Notes under the pieces: model-generated | Told to the model about the DNA's origin: nothing | Seen by the model: the letters and a program-made list of their open reading frames with translations, nothing else | Database searches by the model: none | Translations under genes and position numbers: made by a program | In this document: positions 1 through 8,252 of the stretch, one piece after another | Layout of the letters: each line of letters starts with the position of its first letter | Numbering within the stretch: the first letter of the stretch is position 1 | Source of the DNA: JBBITW01 sp037440525 | GTDB lineage: Bacteria > Desulfobacterota > BSN033 > UBA1163 | NCBI GenBank assembly: GCA_037440525.1 | Contig: JBBITW010000019.1 | Span: forward strand, 1 to 31,457 | Length of the DNA stretch: 31,457 nt | Reading direction: 5' to 3'

Positions 1-129
1 TTAGAGGTATCCGCTCGAAGGCTTTTCCACCCCACCTCCCCAGTCTATAAGACTCATTTTAAATATTTTTTCAGAGACCTCTCTATGGTTGTATGACAAC
101 TTTAAAAATAGATTGTTTCGCTTCGAGTG

Positions 130-158
130 TTGTATGATTATCAATTTTCTTTTATAAT
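130..158 (+). promoter_or_regulatory. sigma70-type promoter of the amidohydrolase gene
   Basis: TTGTAT (130-135) and a perfect TATAAT (153-158) are separated by 17 bases. Transcription would start near 165, leaving a leader of about 22 bases before the ATG at 187. This promoter lies inside the longer GTG-started reading frame (127), which argues that the ATG is the true start. Confidence 0.5.
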
Positions 159-186
159 CTTTCAGCCCGTTAAATCTATAAGATCG

Positions 187-1941
187 ATGGAAATCAAAAA
201 TCCTCATTCCCAAAGCCTTTATAATTATGGTTCAAAAGAAAAACCGGATATATTTTTAAGGGGTGGAAATCTCCTTAATGTATATTCAGGTGAACTTCTA
301 AGGATGAACATTGCTATAAAAGGGAAAAGGATTTTTTATGTTGGTCCTCGTTCTGAAATCGAAGGGGATAAAACAAAAGTTATAGAGGTGGAAAATAAGG
401 TCATAGTTCCTGGATATATTGAGCCCCACTTTCATCCCTGGATGCTTTATAACCCGATATCATTTGGTAAAGAGGCATGCCGTCGCGGTACAACTACCCT
501 TATCTGTGATAATTTGATGTTTTACCTTTTAATGGGTGTCGATCTCTTTGAGGCATTCATGAATAAGTTGCTACACATGCCCATTAAATTCTTCTGGTCA
601 TGTAGAGCAATGCCGCAGACACCCATGGAGAGGGAAAAAGAGATCTACTCCATAGATCATTTGAAACGCCTTTTAAATCACCAAGCTGTCCAGTCCCTCG
701 GAGAGATTACGAGGTGGCCGGAGTTAATAAAAGGAAATCCTAAGATTATGAAGTTGATAAACCATACAAAGAGCCTTAAAAAAAGGGTTGACGGACATAC
801 AGCAGGGGCAAAATATGAAGACTTAAATCTTATATCTTCAAGCGGGGTGGATTCCTGTCATGAAAGTATAGATGGTGAAGGACTACTTGAAAGGCTAAGA
901 TTGGGTTTCTATTTAATGTTAAGAGAAAGCTCACTCAGGCAGGATTTAAGTAAACTTATTAAAACTATTGTTAAGGAAAAGGTTTCCAAAGAGCGAATCA
1001 TGTTAACAACAGATGGCTCGGCACCAGAATTCTATCAAAGATTTGGGATTACTGATAATCTTATAAAAATTGCCCTAAGGGAGGGTGTGGATCCTGTATC
1101 TGCATATAAAATGGTTACAATCAACCCCGCTGTCTATTATGGTCTCGATCATGAAATCGGGGGGATTGCTCCTGGACGGTATGCTGATATCCTTATTCTA
1201 AAGGACCTTTTACTTCCAACACCTGAGATTGTTATATCCAAAGGCGAAATCATCGCAGAAGACAGAGACCTGAAGTGCTCTTTTCCTGAGTTAAATTGGA
1301 AAAGATTCCTCCCAAAATCCTCATTTTCCCAAAGGAAATGGCAGGCAAAAAGCCAAATCTTTAAAATTTCACCCGGAGAGAAGGTCCTAAATTTCCCTAC
1401 CATTAAACTAATAAGTTCAGTTATTACTCGCATGGAATGGGTTGAATTTGATGTGGAGAATGGATTTATAAATCTAAATAGAAAAGATGGATTCTCCTAT
1501 TGTGCACTAATAAATCGTGACGGAAGATGGGTGACCAATGGGATCCTCCATGGCTTTGGTGAAGTTGAGGGGCTTGCCTCCTCGTTTAATACAGCTATTG
1601 AAATATTAGCCATAGGACGAAATCCCGAGGCAATGAATGCCGCTGTCAACAGGGTCCTCGAAATGAGAGGCGGAATTGTTGCATACGAGAATGATAAGAT
1701 CCTTTATGAATTTCCTCTTCCACTCGGTGGAATCATGTCTGATCTACCAATGGAAAAATTGGCAGAAAAGGATAAGGAACTGCAGGAATTCCTCTCCAAA
1801 AGAGGTTACCCATTTCAAGATCCACTCTTTACATTACTGTTTCTACCCAATGATTTCCTACCTGATGTGAGAATAAACTACAGAGGGATAGTGGATATAA
1901 AGAATAATAAAATACTCTGGCCAAGAAAGCCCCTCAATTAG
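187..1941 (+). CDS. adenine deaminase-like metal-dependent amidohydrolase (YerA-type)
   Basis: A 584-residue amidohydrolase-superfamily protein, probably cytosolic, most like the adenine deaminase family (adenine to hypoxanthine plus ammonia). Visible metal ligands are H81-x-H83 in the motif EPHFHP, E173 (GEITRWPE), H204 (DGHTAG), H225 (SCHES) and D276 (LTTDGS). The C-terminal third (about 390-584) matches the extra domain of adenine deaminases. Compared with classical Ade, the stretch after the metal Asp reads DGS rather than DDR, and the EPHxHPxxLYNP signature is that of the B. subtilis YerA branch, whose substrate is not settled. I start at the ATG 187: the frame is open back to a GTG at 127, but a promoter overlaps that extension. 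It stands alone, with a TPR gene 99 bases downstream. Deamination of another purine or a related ring is equally possible. Confidence 0.8.
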   Translation: MEIKNPHSQSLYNYGSKEKPDIFLRGGNLLNVYSGELLRMNIAIKGKRIFYVGPRSEIEGDKTKVIEVENKVIVPGYIEPHFHPWMLYNPISFGKEACRRGTTTLICDNLMFYLLMGVDLFEAFMNKLLHMPIKFFWSCRAMPQTPMEREKEIYSIDHLKRLLNHQAVQSLGEITRWPELIKGNPKIMKLINHTKSLKKRVDGHTAGAKYEDLNLISSSGVDSCHESIDGEGLLERLRLGFYLMLRESSLRQDLSKLIKTIVKEKVSKERIMLTTDGSAPEFYQRFGITDNLIKIALREGVDPVSAYKMVTINPAVYYGLDHEIGGIAPGRYADILILKDLLLPTPEIVISKGEIIAEDRDLKCSFPELNWKRFLPKSSFSQRKWQAKSQIFKISPGEKVLNFPTIKLISSVITRMEWVEFDVENGFINLNRKDGFSYCALINRDGRWVTNGILHGFGEVEGLASSFNTAIEILAIGRNPEAMNAAVNRVLEMRGGIVAYENDKILYEFPLPLGGIMSDLPMEKLAEKDKELQEFLSKRGYPFQDPLFTLLFLPNDFLPDVRINYRGIVDIKNNKILWPRKPLN

Positions 1942-2040
1942 AGGCTAAATTAGCAGTGGTCAAAGTTAGAGGCCATATAATATCCTTATTTGATTAATTC
2001 TTTTTTTTGGGCTATTTTATAATGAAGGTGAAAAACTGAA

Positions 2041-2622
2041 ATGAAAAAAGAGACCGCAATTTTATCCATCCTCATAGCATTTCTTGTTGGGTTTATCACA
2101 GGCGCAACTGTAGCAATCCTCAGAGGAACAAAAGGGGTAGAAAAAGCTGCTTTTGAGCAAAAACCCCAGATAGCTTCCACGCCTGATATTAGCCCCATGG
2201 AAATTCAATTAAAAATCAAAACACTAAAGGATATAGTTCAGAAAGACCCTAAAAACCTTCCCGCCCTGGTTGAACTTGGAAACCTCTACTTCGATACAAA
2301 TCAACCAAAGGAGGCTATTGAGGTTTACAGCAAATATCTAACAATTAAACCTGACAATCCAGATGTCAGGACAGACATGGGAATTATGTATAGAATCTTG
2401 GGAGATTTTGATAGGGCAATAGAGGAGTTTAAAAAGGCAGCCCGGAGTGATCCAAAACATCTTAACAGCCGATACAATATAGGCATTGTTCTTCTCCATG
2501 ATAAAAAGGATATTAAAGGAGCAATCAGGGCATGGGAAGAGTATCTAAAGGTTGATCCAGATAGTGAGAGGGCAAATCGTATCAGGGCACAGATGGAAAA
2601 TCTTAAAAAGATGGTAGAATAA
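2041..2622 (+). CDS. membrane-anchored tetratricopeptide-repeat protein
   Basis: A 193-residue protein with a short positively charged N-terminus and one hydrophobic segment (about residues 6-27). The remainder, presumably periplasmic, holds about three TPR units (about 74-107, 108-141 and 142-176) with the typical A, G, Y and P pattern such as LVELGNLYFD, DMGIMYRILGDFDRA and YNIGIVLLHDKKD. TPRs bind other proteins, and nothing here names the partner. The layout recalls small TPR proteins of cytochrome c maturation or envelope assembly, but no such genes are near. An SD-like AAGGTG lies about 11 bases before the ATG. A small charged ORF begins 32 bases downstream and is probably co-transcribed. 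Confidence 0.75.
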   Translation: MKKETAILSILIAFLVGFITGATVAILRGTKGVEKAAFEQKPQIASTPDISPMEIQLKIKTLKDIVQKDPKNLPALVELGNLYFDTNQPKEAIEVYSKYLTIKPDNPDVRTDMGIMYRILGDFDRAIEEFKKAARSDPKHLNSRYNIGIVLLHDKKDIKGAIRAWEEYLKVDPDSERANRIRAQMENLKKMVE

Positions 2623-2654
2623 TTCCACAATCCTTTAAGTGAATTTAGGATTTT

Positions 2655-2813
2655 ATGATGGTTGAAAAAGAAGACGAAGAACTCGAGGAAGCAAAGAAAC
2701 TCTTCAAAGAAGGGCTAAAAAAGATTCTCAAAGCCACCAAAAAGGTCTCGGAAAAGGTCATTGAAGGCTTCCGGGAAGGCTACGCAGAAGATGTAACCAA
2801 AAAAGAGAAATAA
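2655..2813 (+). CDS. small highly charged helical protein, 52 residues
   Basis: I read this short frame directly. It begins MMVEKEDEELEEAKKLF, continues with a Lys/Glu-rich stretch (GLKKILKATKKVSEKV) and ends AEDVTKKEK. It has no Cys or Pro, about half of its residues are charged, and hydrophobic residues recur every three to four positions, as in an amphipathic helix. Tandem ATGs sit at 2655 and 2658. AGGA at 2647-2650 gives a usable SD for the second. It lies 32 bases after the TPR gene on the same strand and is probably translated from the same message. No family is recognised. A small TPR ligand or membrane-surface helix is possible but only inferred. Confidence 0.5.
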   Translation: MMVEKEDEELEEAKKLFKEGLKKILKATKKVSEKVIEGFREGYAEDVTKKEK

Positions 2814-2880
2814 TTCCTGGACACAGGTTACAAGTCTAAAAAATACCTAACAATTTAAATCCTATTTCCATCTTCCATTT

Positions 2881-4323
2881 TTATTTCATGACTCCTACCT
2901 GGACATTTCTAAACCTCGCAGGGGATGCCCCATGCCCTACATGGGCTATCTGACCTGGTTCTCCCTTCCCACAGTTTGGAGTTCCCCACATATGCCAGTA
3001 ATCCCTGTTTGCAATTGCATCACATGAATTCCAGAACGTAGGGGTAATCCCTGTATAGGTAGGATATTTAACCATCTCTCCAAGTTTACCATTTTTAATC
3101 TCCCAGCCAATCTCTGTTGCGAATTGAAAGTTGATCCTTTTATCGTCAATTGACCAGCTTCGATTTGTGCTCAAAAGAAGCCCCTCATCAGTATCTGCTA
3201 TCATATCATCAAGTGTCCACTGGCCTGGTTCAAGATTGATGTTTGTCATACGGATAAGGGGAATTCTATTCCAGCCATCTGCCCTCATGGTGCCATTGCT
3301 TTTCTGCCCGAAAAGTGAAGCTGTCTCTCGTGATGTAAGGAAATTCATAAGTATTCCCTGTGATATAATTGGAACTTTCTGTGCCCTTATTCCCTCATCA
3401 TCATAGCCGAAGGTCCCGAGCCCACCAGGTATTGTAGCATCTGCTACTACATTCACAATCTCTGAAGCATATCTAAAATTTCCTATCATCTCGGGTCTTA
3501 AAAAGCTTCCTCCAGCATAACTGATCTCTGTTCCAAGAATCCTATCGAGTTCAATTGGATGACCTATTGATTCATGAATCTGGAGTGCAAGCTGGGAGGA
3601 ATCCAGTATCAAAGTTGTTGTCTTTGAGGGACAGGGCTTGGCTGAAAGGAGTTGAGATGATTCTTCTGCCACCCTCTCTGCATTATTCTTTAGGGCTAAA
3701 CCCTTTATCCATTCATAACCCTTCGTTGCAAAATTGCCTCTGAAGGAATTGGGATACGACCTGACCTGAACCTCTCCACCCTCAATAGCCGTAGCTGAGA
3801 TACCAGCCCCGCACTCAATAATTTCCTGTTCAATATAGGAGCCTTCTGTGGAGGCAAATATCTTCTCTGTCTTATAGATGTCCATAAATGCTTCTGAGAT
3901 CCTTATTCTACTATTTCTTCTCATAATCTCATCAGCCTCGAGAAGAAGTGAAACCTTATCTTCAGAGGAAACATTGAAAGGGTCAATTGAAATCTGGTTC
4001 CGGTAACTGTCTCTCACGGGTGAGGCCTCATGGAAAAGGATTCCCTTCCCTTTTGCCCTTGAACTTGCTTCTGCAATTTTTAATGCCACTTTAAAAACAG
4101 ACTCCATCTCTCTTTTATTAACCTTCGAGCTTGAAGCAAATCCCCATGCCCCTCGAAATAGGACCCTTATCCCAAAACCCATATCCTCGCAACTTGTGAA
4201 TGCATCCACCCTTCCATTCTTTATAGAAATCTCCTCACTCCGCCTGTTGACAACCCGTATGTCCGAATAATCAACCTTTTTTAGCCTTGCCAGATCAAGA
4301 ATATTTTCTATAAGGTCTTTCAT
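2881..4323 (-). CDS. tldD: TldD metalloprotease subunit
   Basis: A 480-residue TldD/PmbA-family protein. TldD and PmbA (TldE) form a heterodimeric zinc protease known to degrade unfolded peptides such as CcdA and to mature microcin B17. The metal motif HESIGH (about residues 250-255) fits the family HExxxH, and the C-terminal NCGKGEPGQ with the following GHGASPARFRNVQVG fits the conserved Cys ligand and TldD tail. The start is the ATG at 4323. A GTG at 4332-4330 is in frame, but it is itself part of the SD (AGGTGA) lying about 6 bases before the ATG. pmbA lies upstream on the same strand, separated by a 118-bp repeat element, so the two may no longer be tightly co-transcribed. Confidence 0.93.
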   Translation of the reverse strand: MKDLIENILDLARLKKVDYSDIRVVNRRSEEISIKNGRVDAFTSCEDMGFGIRVLFRGAWGFASSSKVNKREMESVFKVALKIAEASSRAKGKGILFHEASPVRDSYRNQISIDPFNVSSEDKVSLLLEADEIMRRNSRIRISEAFMDIYKTEKIFASTEGSYIEQEIIECGAGISATAIEGGEVQVRSYPNSFRGNFATKGYEWIKGLALKNNAERVAEESSQLLSAKPCPSKTTTLILDSSQLALQIHESIGHPIELDRILGTEISYAGGSFLRPEMIGNFRYASEIVNVVADATIPGGLGTFGYDDEGIRAQKVPIISQGILMNFLTSRETASLFGQKSNGTMRADGWNRIPLIRMTNINLEPGQWTLDDMIADTDEGLLLSTNRSWSIDDKRINFQFATEIGWEIKNGKLGEMVKYPTYTGITPTFWNSCDAIANRDYWHMWGTPNCGKGEPGQIAHVGHGASPARFRNVQVGVMK

Positions 4324-4346
4324 TAAAATCACCTATTAATGTTTAC

Positions 4347-4464
4347 CTAAATCGAGCGATTCTTTTAAAAAAACCTGTAGCCGCAGGCTTTAGCCTGTGG
4401 TTGGAGGCCGAAACCCTCACACCCTGAAGTGTGCGGCTACAATATAAAAAATTGCTCAATTTAG
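4347..4464. repeat. 118-bp palindromic element with terminal inverted repeats
   Basis: The ends are imperfect inverted repeats: CTAAATCGAGCGATTCTTT (4347-4365) pairs with AAAATTGCTCAATTTAG and its flank (4446-4464), 16 of 19 positions. Nested inside is a perfect 10-bp pair, TGTAGCCGCA (4376-4385) and TGCGGCTACA (4432-4441). Two small hairpins are nested further: CCGCAGGCT-TT-AGCCTGTGG (4381-4400, one G-T) and CACAC/GTGTG (4418-4433). The nested symmetry resembles a REP/MITE-type non-autonomous element. It separates pmbA from tldD. The same left end recurs at 23029 and 31344. Confidence 0.7.
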
Positions 4465-4517
4465 AATTTAATTAATTTCCCCTCTCTCATTTGGGCCTTG
4501 GAGAATAAAACTTAGTT

Positions 4518-5870
4518 TTATAAAGAGCTGATCCCTGAAAAATTGAATCCATCCACCTTTATAGCAGGGGCAACAATCCCTGTAATAAAGCGCCTCGAAT
4601 AAACTGTCCCTTCCGAGCAAACCCTTCTTTCCTTAGAAATTGAACTTACTCTCGATAAGGCTCTAAGGATCGATTCAGTAAATCGAAGGTTTTTGATCGG
4701 ATTTTTTATCTCCCCTCCTTCTATAAGAAATGCCCCATCACGTGTCATCCCTGTTATTACTGCCTTCATAGGTTCAACAACATTTGTGTAGTGGAATCGT
4801 GTGATATATATCCCTTTTCTCACAGAACGAATCATCTCCTCAAGGGTTGCCACCCCTCCTTCCATAATTAGATTGATTGGGATAGGGCCTTCTGTATTGG
4901 GTTGAAGAAGGGCATGGCCTGTTGAGACCTTTCCTTCCTTTTTAGCAGTTAAAGAATCATAGGTTATACCACTGACAACTCCTCTTTCGAAGAAAACGAC
5001 CTTCTCCTTTGGCATCCCTTCAAAATCAAAGGGTATCTGGAGGCCTGAAGGGTCAAAACCATCATCAAAAATCGTCACCTTTTCATCAACAATCTTTTTA
5101 CCAAACTGATTGCAGAAGAAACTTCTACCCTCCTGAACAGCGAGGGCATGAAATCCCAGATAACCCAGAAAGGAGAGGAGTTCAGCAACTGCATATGGTT
5201 CCAATATGACTTCATACTCCCCGGGTTCAATCTGAATGGCCTCTCCCTTTGCCACCTTTTCGATTGCCTCTCGTGCAAGGGATTTGATGTCAAGCATATC
5301 AGGGTCTCTTGAAACGAAGCTCGAATAACCAGAGTTCTTCCTGTCATCAACGATTAAATGGATAAACATATCTGAAAATTTTTGGTAGGCCTCTACTCCA
5401 AGAGAATTAAGGACTGCAAGTTCAACAACCCCTTTTGAAAATGCACCAGAGACCTCCACTCCCTCATCCTTTCCTATCTTGAAAAGCTCTTTTATGATCC
5501 TGGCCTTCCTTTCTGGTGTAAGATTTTCTATCTTTTTATAGTAAGTATTTATCTTTGGAATTGGTTTTGGTGATGGAAGTGATACAGAGTCTTCATTTGG
5601 AGGTTGAACCCTCAAAAGAGAGATTGCCTTTTTGAGAGTATTTCGGATAGAAGATTTTGAGAGGGAATTGGTTGAGACAACTGAGACCTTTTTATTCATT
5701 ATTACCCTCAGTACTAATGTAGAATTCTTTTCTGCCACATTCTGGTGAATTGTTGAACCGGTAAATCTCGTAAGGGATGAGTTTTCAGAAATAAGAACTA
5801 CCTCTATCTGATCGGCAGGAGATTCCTTTATGATACTTTTTAAATCTTTAAGAAAAGTCTCTCCATCCAT
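4518..5870 (-). CDS. pmbA: PmbA/TldE protease subunit
   Basis: A 450-residue partner of TldD. The family fold is clear from the FDFEGMPKEKVVFFERG, YDSLTAKKEG and STGHALL motifs, but there is no HExxxH motif, as expected for the PmbA/TldE half of the heterodimer. The C-terminal region carries GAFLIEGGEIKNP, typical of the family. The start is the ATG at 5870; a GTG immediately upstream (5873) is in frame and the SD is weak (GAAGAGAG). It lies 28 bases downstream of the IscU-like gene, so co-transcription is likely. tldD follows after the repeat element. Confidence 0.9.
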   Translation of the reverse strand: MDGETFLKDLKSIIKESPADQIEVVLISENSSLTRFTGSTIHQNVAEKNSTLVLRVIMNKKVSVVSTNSLSKSSIRNTLKKAISLLRVQPPNEDSVSLPSPKPIPKINTYYKKIENLTPERKARIIKELFKIGKDEGVEVSGAFSKGVVELAVLNSLGVEAYQKFSDMFIHLIVDDRKNSGYSSFVSRDPDMLDIKSLAREAIEKVAKGEAIQIEPGEYEVILEPYAVAELLSFLGYLGFHALAVQEGRSFFCNQFGKKIVDEKVTIFDDGFDPSGLQIPFDFEGMPKEKVVFFERGVVSGITYDSLTAKKEGKVSTGHALLQPNTEGPIPINLIMEGGVATLEEMIRSVRKGIYITRFHYTNVVEPMKAVITGMTRDGAFLIEGGEIKNPIKNLRFTESILRALSRVSSISKERRVCSEGTVYSRRFITGIVAPAIKVDGFNFSGISSL

Positions 5871-5898
5871 CACTACACTCTCTTCGATTTCGTAAATT

Positions 5899-6285
5899 TT
5901 ATGCTAATTTGTTTTTCCTCTTATAATCCATAATCGCAGATTTTACAGCCTTCTCTGCAAGATGGGAGGCATGTATCTTTGATGGAGGAAGTCCACCCAG
6001 GGCTTCAAGAACCATTTTATCTGTAATAGAAGATGCCTCATCAATTGACTTTCCTTTAATCATCTCCGTTGTAATACTTGATGAGGCTATTGCTGCACTA
6101 CATCCAAATGTAAGAAACTTTGCCTCAATTATGATGGAATCCTTTACCTTTATAAAAAGCCTCATTGTATCTCCACATGCAGGATTTTTTGATTCCCCAA
6201 CTGCATCAGGATTATCCATCTCCCCAATATTTCTTGGATTCTTGAAGTGATCGATTATGATCGGGCTATATCCTTTTTCTTCCAT
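5899..6285 (-). CDS. iscU: IscU/NifU-N type iron-sulfur scaffold, third ligand cysteine replaced
   Basis: A 128-residue NifU N-terminal domain protein, the length of IscU. C37, D39 (NPACGDT), C62 (FGCSAA) and H105 are in place. The residue that should be the third cluster cysteine (HCS in the family) is alanine: the sequence reads IHASHLAE, A106, with codon GCC. Classical scaffolds use three Cys plus Asp to hold a nascent 2Fe-2S cluster. This variant may assemble a weaker cluster, deliver iron, or have another role. No cysteine desulfurase lies in the window. AAGGATG, about 6 bases upstream of the ATG, is a good SD. It sits between fprA (79 bases upstream) and pmbA. Confidence 0.85.
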   Translation of the reverse strand: MEEKGYSPIIIDHFKNPRNIGEMDNPDAVGESKNPACGDTMRLFIKVKDSIIIEAKFLTFGCSAAIASSSITTEMIKGKSIDEASSITDKMVLEALGGLPPSKIHASHLAEKAVKSAIMDYKRKNKLA

Positions 6286-6364
6286 TAAAACATCCTTATG
6301 CTCACACCAGTGGTTATATCAGATTGTAAAAAAAGACTTTTGGTGGTAATGATAACTTCTTAAT

Positions 6365-7546
6365 TTAGCTCGCTCTCAGTTTCTGTGCAAACTCTTTTCC
6401 AAAATGAAAGGCCTTTTCTATCTCCTCCCTATCAGGAATATATTGAACAGATAATTCCTTCTCCCAGATCTCAAACTTCCCTTCCTCGAGGCTCTTTCTC
6501 ATCTCTTTTATTGCGCCTCCTCCCCATCCATAAGAACCGAAAAGGGCAAATATCTTTCCTTTTGGTTTTAAACCTTTCATATAGATTAAAAAATCTCCAA
6601 TGGTGGGGAAAATCCCGTTATTCAATGTGGGTGATCCGAGAATGACACCTCGGGCATCCAACATCTCTTCGATAATGTCACTGCGATGATTTGACCTTAA
6701 ATGAAGAAGCCTTGCCTCAAAACCCTCTTCGATCAGTCCCTTTAAAATTGCCTTTGCAAGGGCTTCTGTGCTTCCCCACATCGTATCGTAGACGACAAGG
6801 ATCTTTTCCTCAGTTCTCCCCTCACTCCATTGTTTATAAGCCTCAATGATTCTATATGGATCTTTTCGCCATATGAGGCCATGACTTGGGGCAATCATAT
6901 TTATGGGGATATTCATCTTAAAAACCTCTTCCAGCTTTTTCAAAATAAGTGGTGCCATTGGCCAGAGGATATTGGCATAATATTTTGCTGCATGTCGCAT
7001 CACACCGCTTATTTCATCCTCAAATCTCTGGCAAGATGCAATATGTTGACCAAATGCATCATTGGGCATGAGAATCCCATCTTCTTTTACGTATGTGAAC
7101 ATGCTATCGGGCCAGTGAAGCATCGGTGCTTCAATAAAAACGAGTGTCCTTTTGCCTGTGGAGATTGTATCTCCGGTTTTTACAACCCTGAAATTCATCG
7201 CCCTCTGATAATGTTTCTCAATACCCCTCTTTCCCCTCTCAGAAGAGATTACCACAGGATTCCCGATTGCCTCCAATATCCGGGGGAGTGAGCCTGAATG
7301 GTCCATCTCAACATGATTTGAAACCACTATATCAATCTTTGAAGGTTCTATTATCTCTGAAATCCTTTCAAGCATTTCCAAATAGAATGGGGCCTTGACA
7401 GTATCCACAAGAACATTCTTCTCGTCAAGGATTAAATATGCATTGTATGTTGTCCCCAATGGTGTTGAATAGCCATGAAAATCTCTCGTATTCCAGTCTA
7501 TTACCCCAACCCAGTAAATCCCCTTTGCCAATTGAATTATAGCCAT
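6365..7546 (-). CDS. fprA: flavodiiron protein (oxygen/nitric oxide reductase)
   Basis: A 393-residue class A flavodiiron protein that reduces O2 to water or NO to N2O with electrons from rubredoxin or F420H2, protecting anaerobes in the cytosol. The metallo-beta-lactamase-like domain (1-245) carries all diiron ligands: H78-x-E80-x-D82-H83 (NHVEMDH), H144 (MLHWPD), D163 (NDAFGQH) and H222 (PSHGLIW). The flavodoxin domain (about 249-393) starts with the FMN phosphate loop DTMWGSTE, followed by SPTLNNG and SYGWGGGA. No rubredoxin is fused or adjacent. AGGGGG is the SD. It heads a minus-strand series with the IscU-like gene, pmbA and tldD. Oxygen versus NO preference cannot be read from sequence. 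Confidence 0.95.
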   Translation of the reverse strand: MAIIQLAKGIYWVGVIDWNTRDFHGYSTPLGTTYNAYLILDEKNVLVDTVKAPFYLEMLERISEIIEPSKIDIVVSNHVEMDHSGSLPRILEAIGNPVVISSERGKRGIEKHYQRAMNFRVVKTGDTISTGKRTLVFIEAPMLHWPDSMFTYVKEDGILMPNDAFGQHIASCQRFEDEISGVMRHAAKYYANILWPMAPLILKKLEEVFKMNIPINMIAPSHGLIWRKDPYRIIEAYKQWSEGRTEEKILVVYDTMWGSTEALAKAILKGLIEEGFEARLLHLRSNHRSDIIEEMLDARGVILGSPTLNNGIFPTIGDFLIYMKGLKPKGKIFALFGSYGWGGGAIKEMRKSLEEGKFEIWEKELSVQYIPDREEIEKAFHFGKEFAQKLRAS

Positions 7547-7579
7547 ATATAAATGCCCCCTTTAAGATAATTTTAATTA

Positions 7580-7608
7580 ATCATAAATTGTCTGATGATT
7601 TTATTCAA
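7580..7608 (-). promoter_or_regulatory. sigma70-type promoter of fprA
   Basis: On the minus strand, TTGAAT (7608-7603), 17 bases, then TATGAT (7585-7580). Transcription would start near 7573, with a leader of about 27 bases that contains the AGGGGG SD. An inverted repeat AATCAT-N10-ATGATT (7579-7600) overlaps the promoter elements and could be a regulator site. That role is inferred only. Confidence 0.5.
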
Positions 7609-7792
7609 TCCCATATAATTAAAAATGATCATCCCTAAAAAAAATTGTAAAGCAATGGGTCCAATTCTTTAATCGTTACATTTATCAAGGAGTTGTTTGA
7701 ACAAATGTTGTATGGGAGATGTATCAGGCCTTAAATTTTACAAATCATTTTACCCTTTAATGCTGCCTTTCCATGGGTAGGCCGATATGGAT

Positions 7793-7812
7793 AGAATTTC
7801 CCATGAAATTCT
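7793..7812. repeat. perfect 8-bp palindrome
   Basis: AGAATTTC (7793-7800), CCAT, GAAATTCT (7805-7812). It is operator-like in size but lies more than 200 bases from either flanking gene. Its role is unknown. Confidence 0.5.
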
Positions 7813-8040
7813 TGTTGAGAAGGATAGTTATTTTTTATCATTTAGCCCATATGTTCATTTTAATTCGGTAATGGCTGGTTTGGTGGGTTTGATCCATGGG
7901 TTTCTCCATATTCCAACAAAGCTATGGGAACCTATTTCATCTCTTCGGGCATAGAATATAACTGGAGGACTCTCTTTTCACCCACAAAGATTTTAGATTT
8001 ATTGTCAAAATAAAAAACCCATTTGCAATTTTCCTTAAAC

Positions 8041-8074
8041 TACACCTACAAATGCTATCGCATTTATAGGTGTA
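8041..8074. repeat. long hairpin with 15-bp arms
   Basis: TACACCTACAAATGC (8041-8055) pairs with GCATTTATAGGTGTA (8060-8074) at 14 of 15 positions around the loop TATC. No T-run follows on either strand, so it is not an ordinary terminator. It could be an operator or a small mobile repeat. Confidence 0.6.
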
Positions 8075-8120
8075 AAATGAAAAAAAAAGATTTTGAGGGA
8101 AGGAATCTATTTAGGTGAAT

Positions 8121-8164
8121 GGGAGTCAGGTTCTGACATTGTCAAAAGTGTAGACCTGACCCTC
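8121..8164. repeat. nested palindrome of REP/transposase-associated type
   Basis: GTCAGGT (8125-8131) pairs with ACCTGAC (8154-8160), with partial pairing extending to 8121 and 8164. Inside is TGACA-T-TGTCA (8134-8144). From general knowledge, repeats with GTCAGGT ends of this look are common near Y1-type (RAYT/IS200-like) transposases in deltaproteobacteria. No transposase gene is present here. Confidence 0.5.
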
Positions 8165-8224
8165 AGATTTTCTCTCAGTTTTTTATAAATTTCATGACTT
8201 TTTAAGAGACCTCAAATAAAATAC

Positions 8225-8252
8225 TTGACAAATTTTTAAAATATAATAGAAT
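8225..8252 (+). promoter_or_regulatory. sigma70-type promoter and possible operator of iclR
   Basis: A perfect TTGACA (8225-8230), 16 bases, then TAGAAT (8247-8252). The start site would be near 8259. Immediately downstream, GAAA-N5-TTTC (8263-8275) and TTTC-N7-GAAA (8272-8286) form overlapping dyads between the promoter and the ATG at 8290, a plausible autoregulatory site for the IclR protein. The promoter is well supported; the operator is inferred. Confidence 0.6.

Noticed and set aside
127..186. GTG start extending the amidohydrolase by 20 residues
   Set aside because: The added residues lack family similarity, there is no SD, and a good promoter with TATAAT at 153-158 lies inside the extension.
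1..213. Open minus-strand frame of 70 codons whose stop lies at the first bases of the window
   Set aside because: It overlaps the start of the divergent amidohydrolase gene and its promoter, has no SD I can see and no recognisable motif. It could be the tail of a real gene only if the frame were longer, which it is not.
7780..7950. Possible gene remnant with short open stretches on both strands
   Set aside because: Translations by eye gave no recognisable family and frequent stops, so no pseudogene can be supported.
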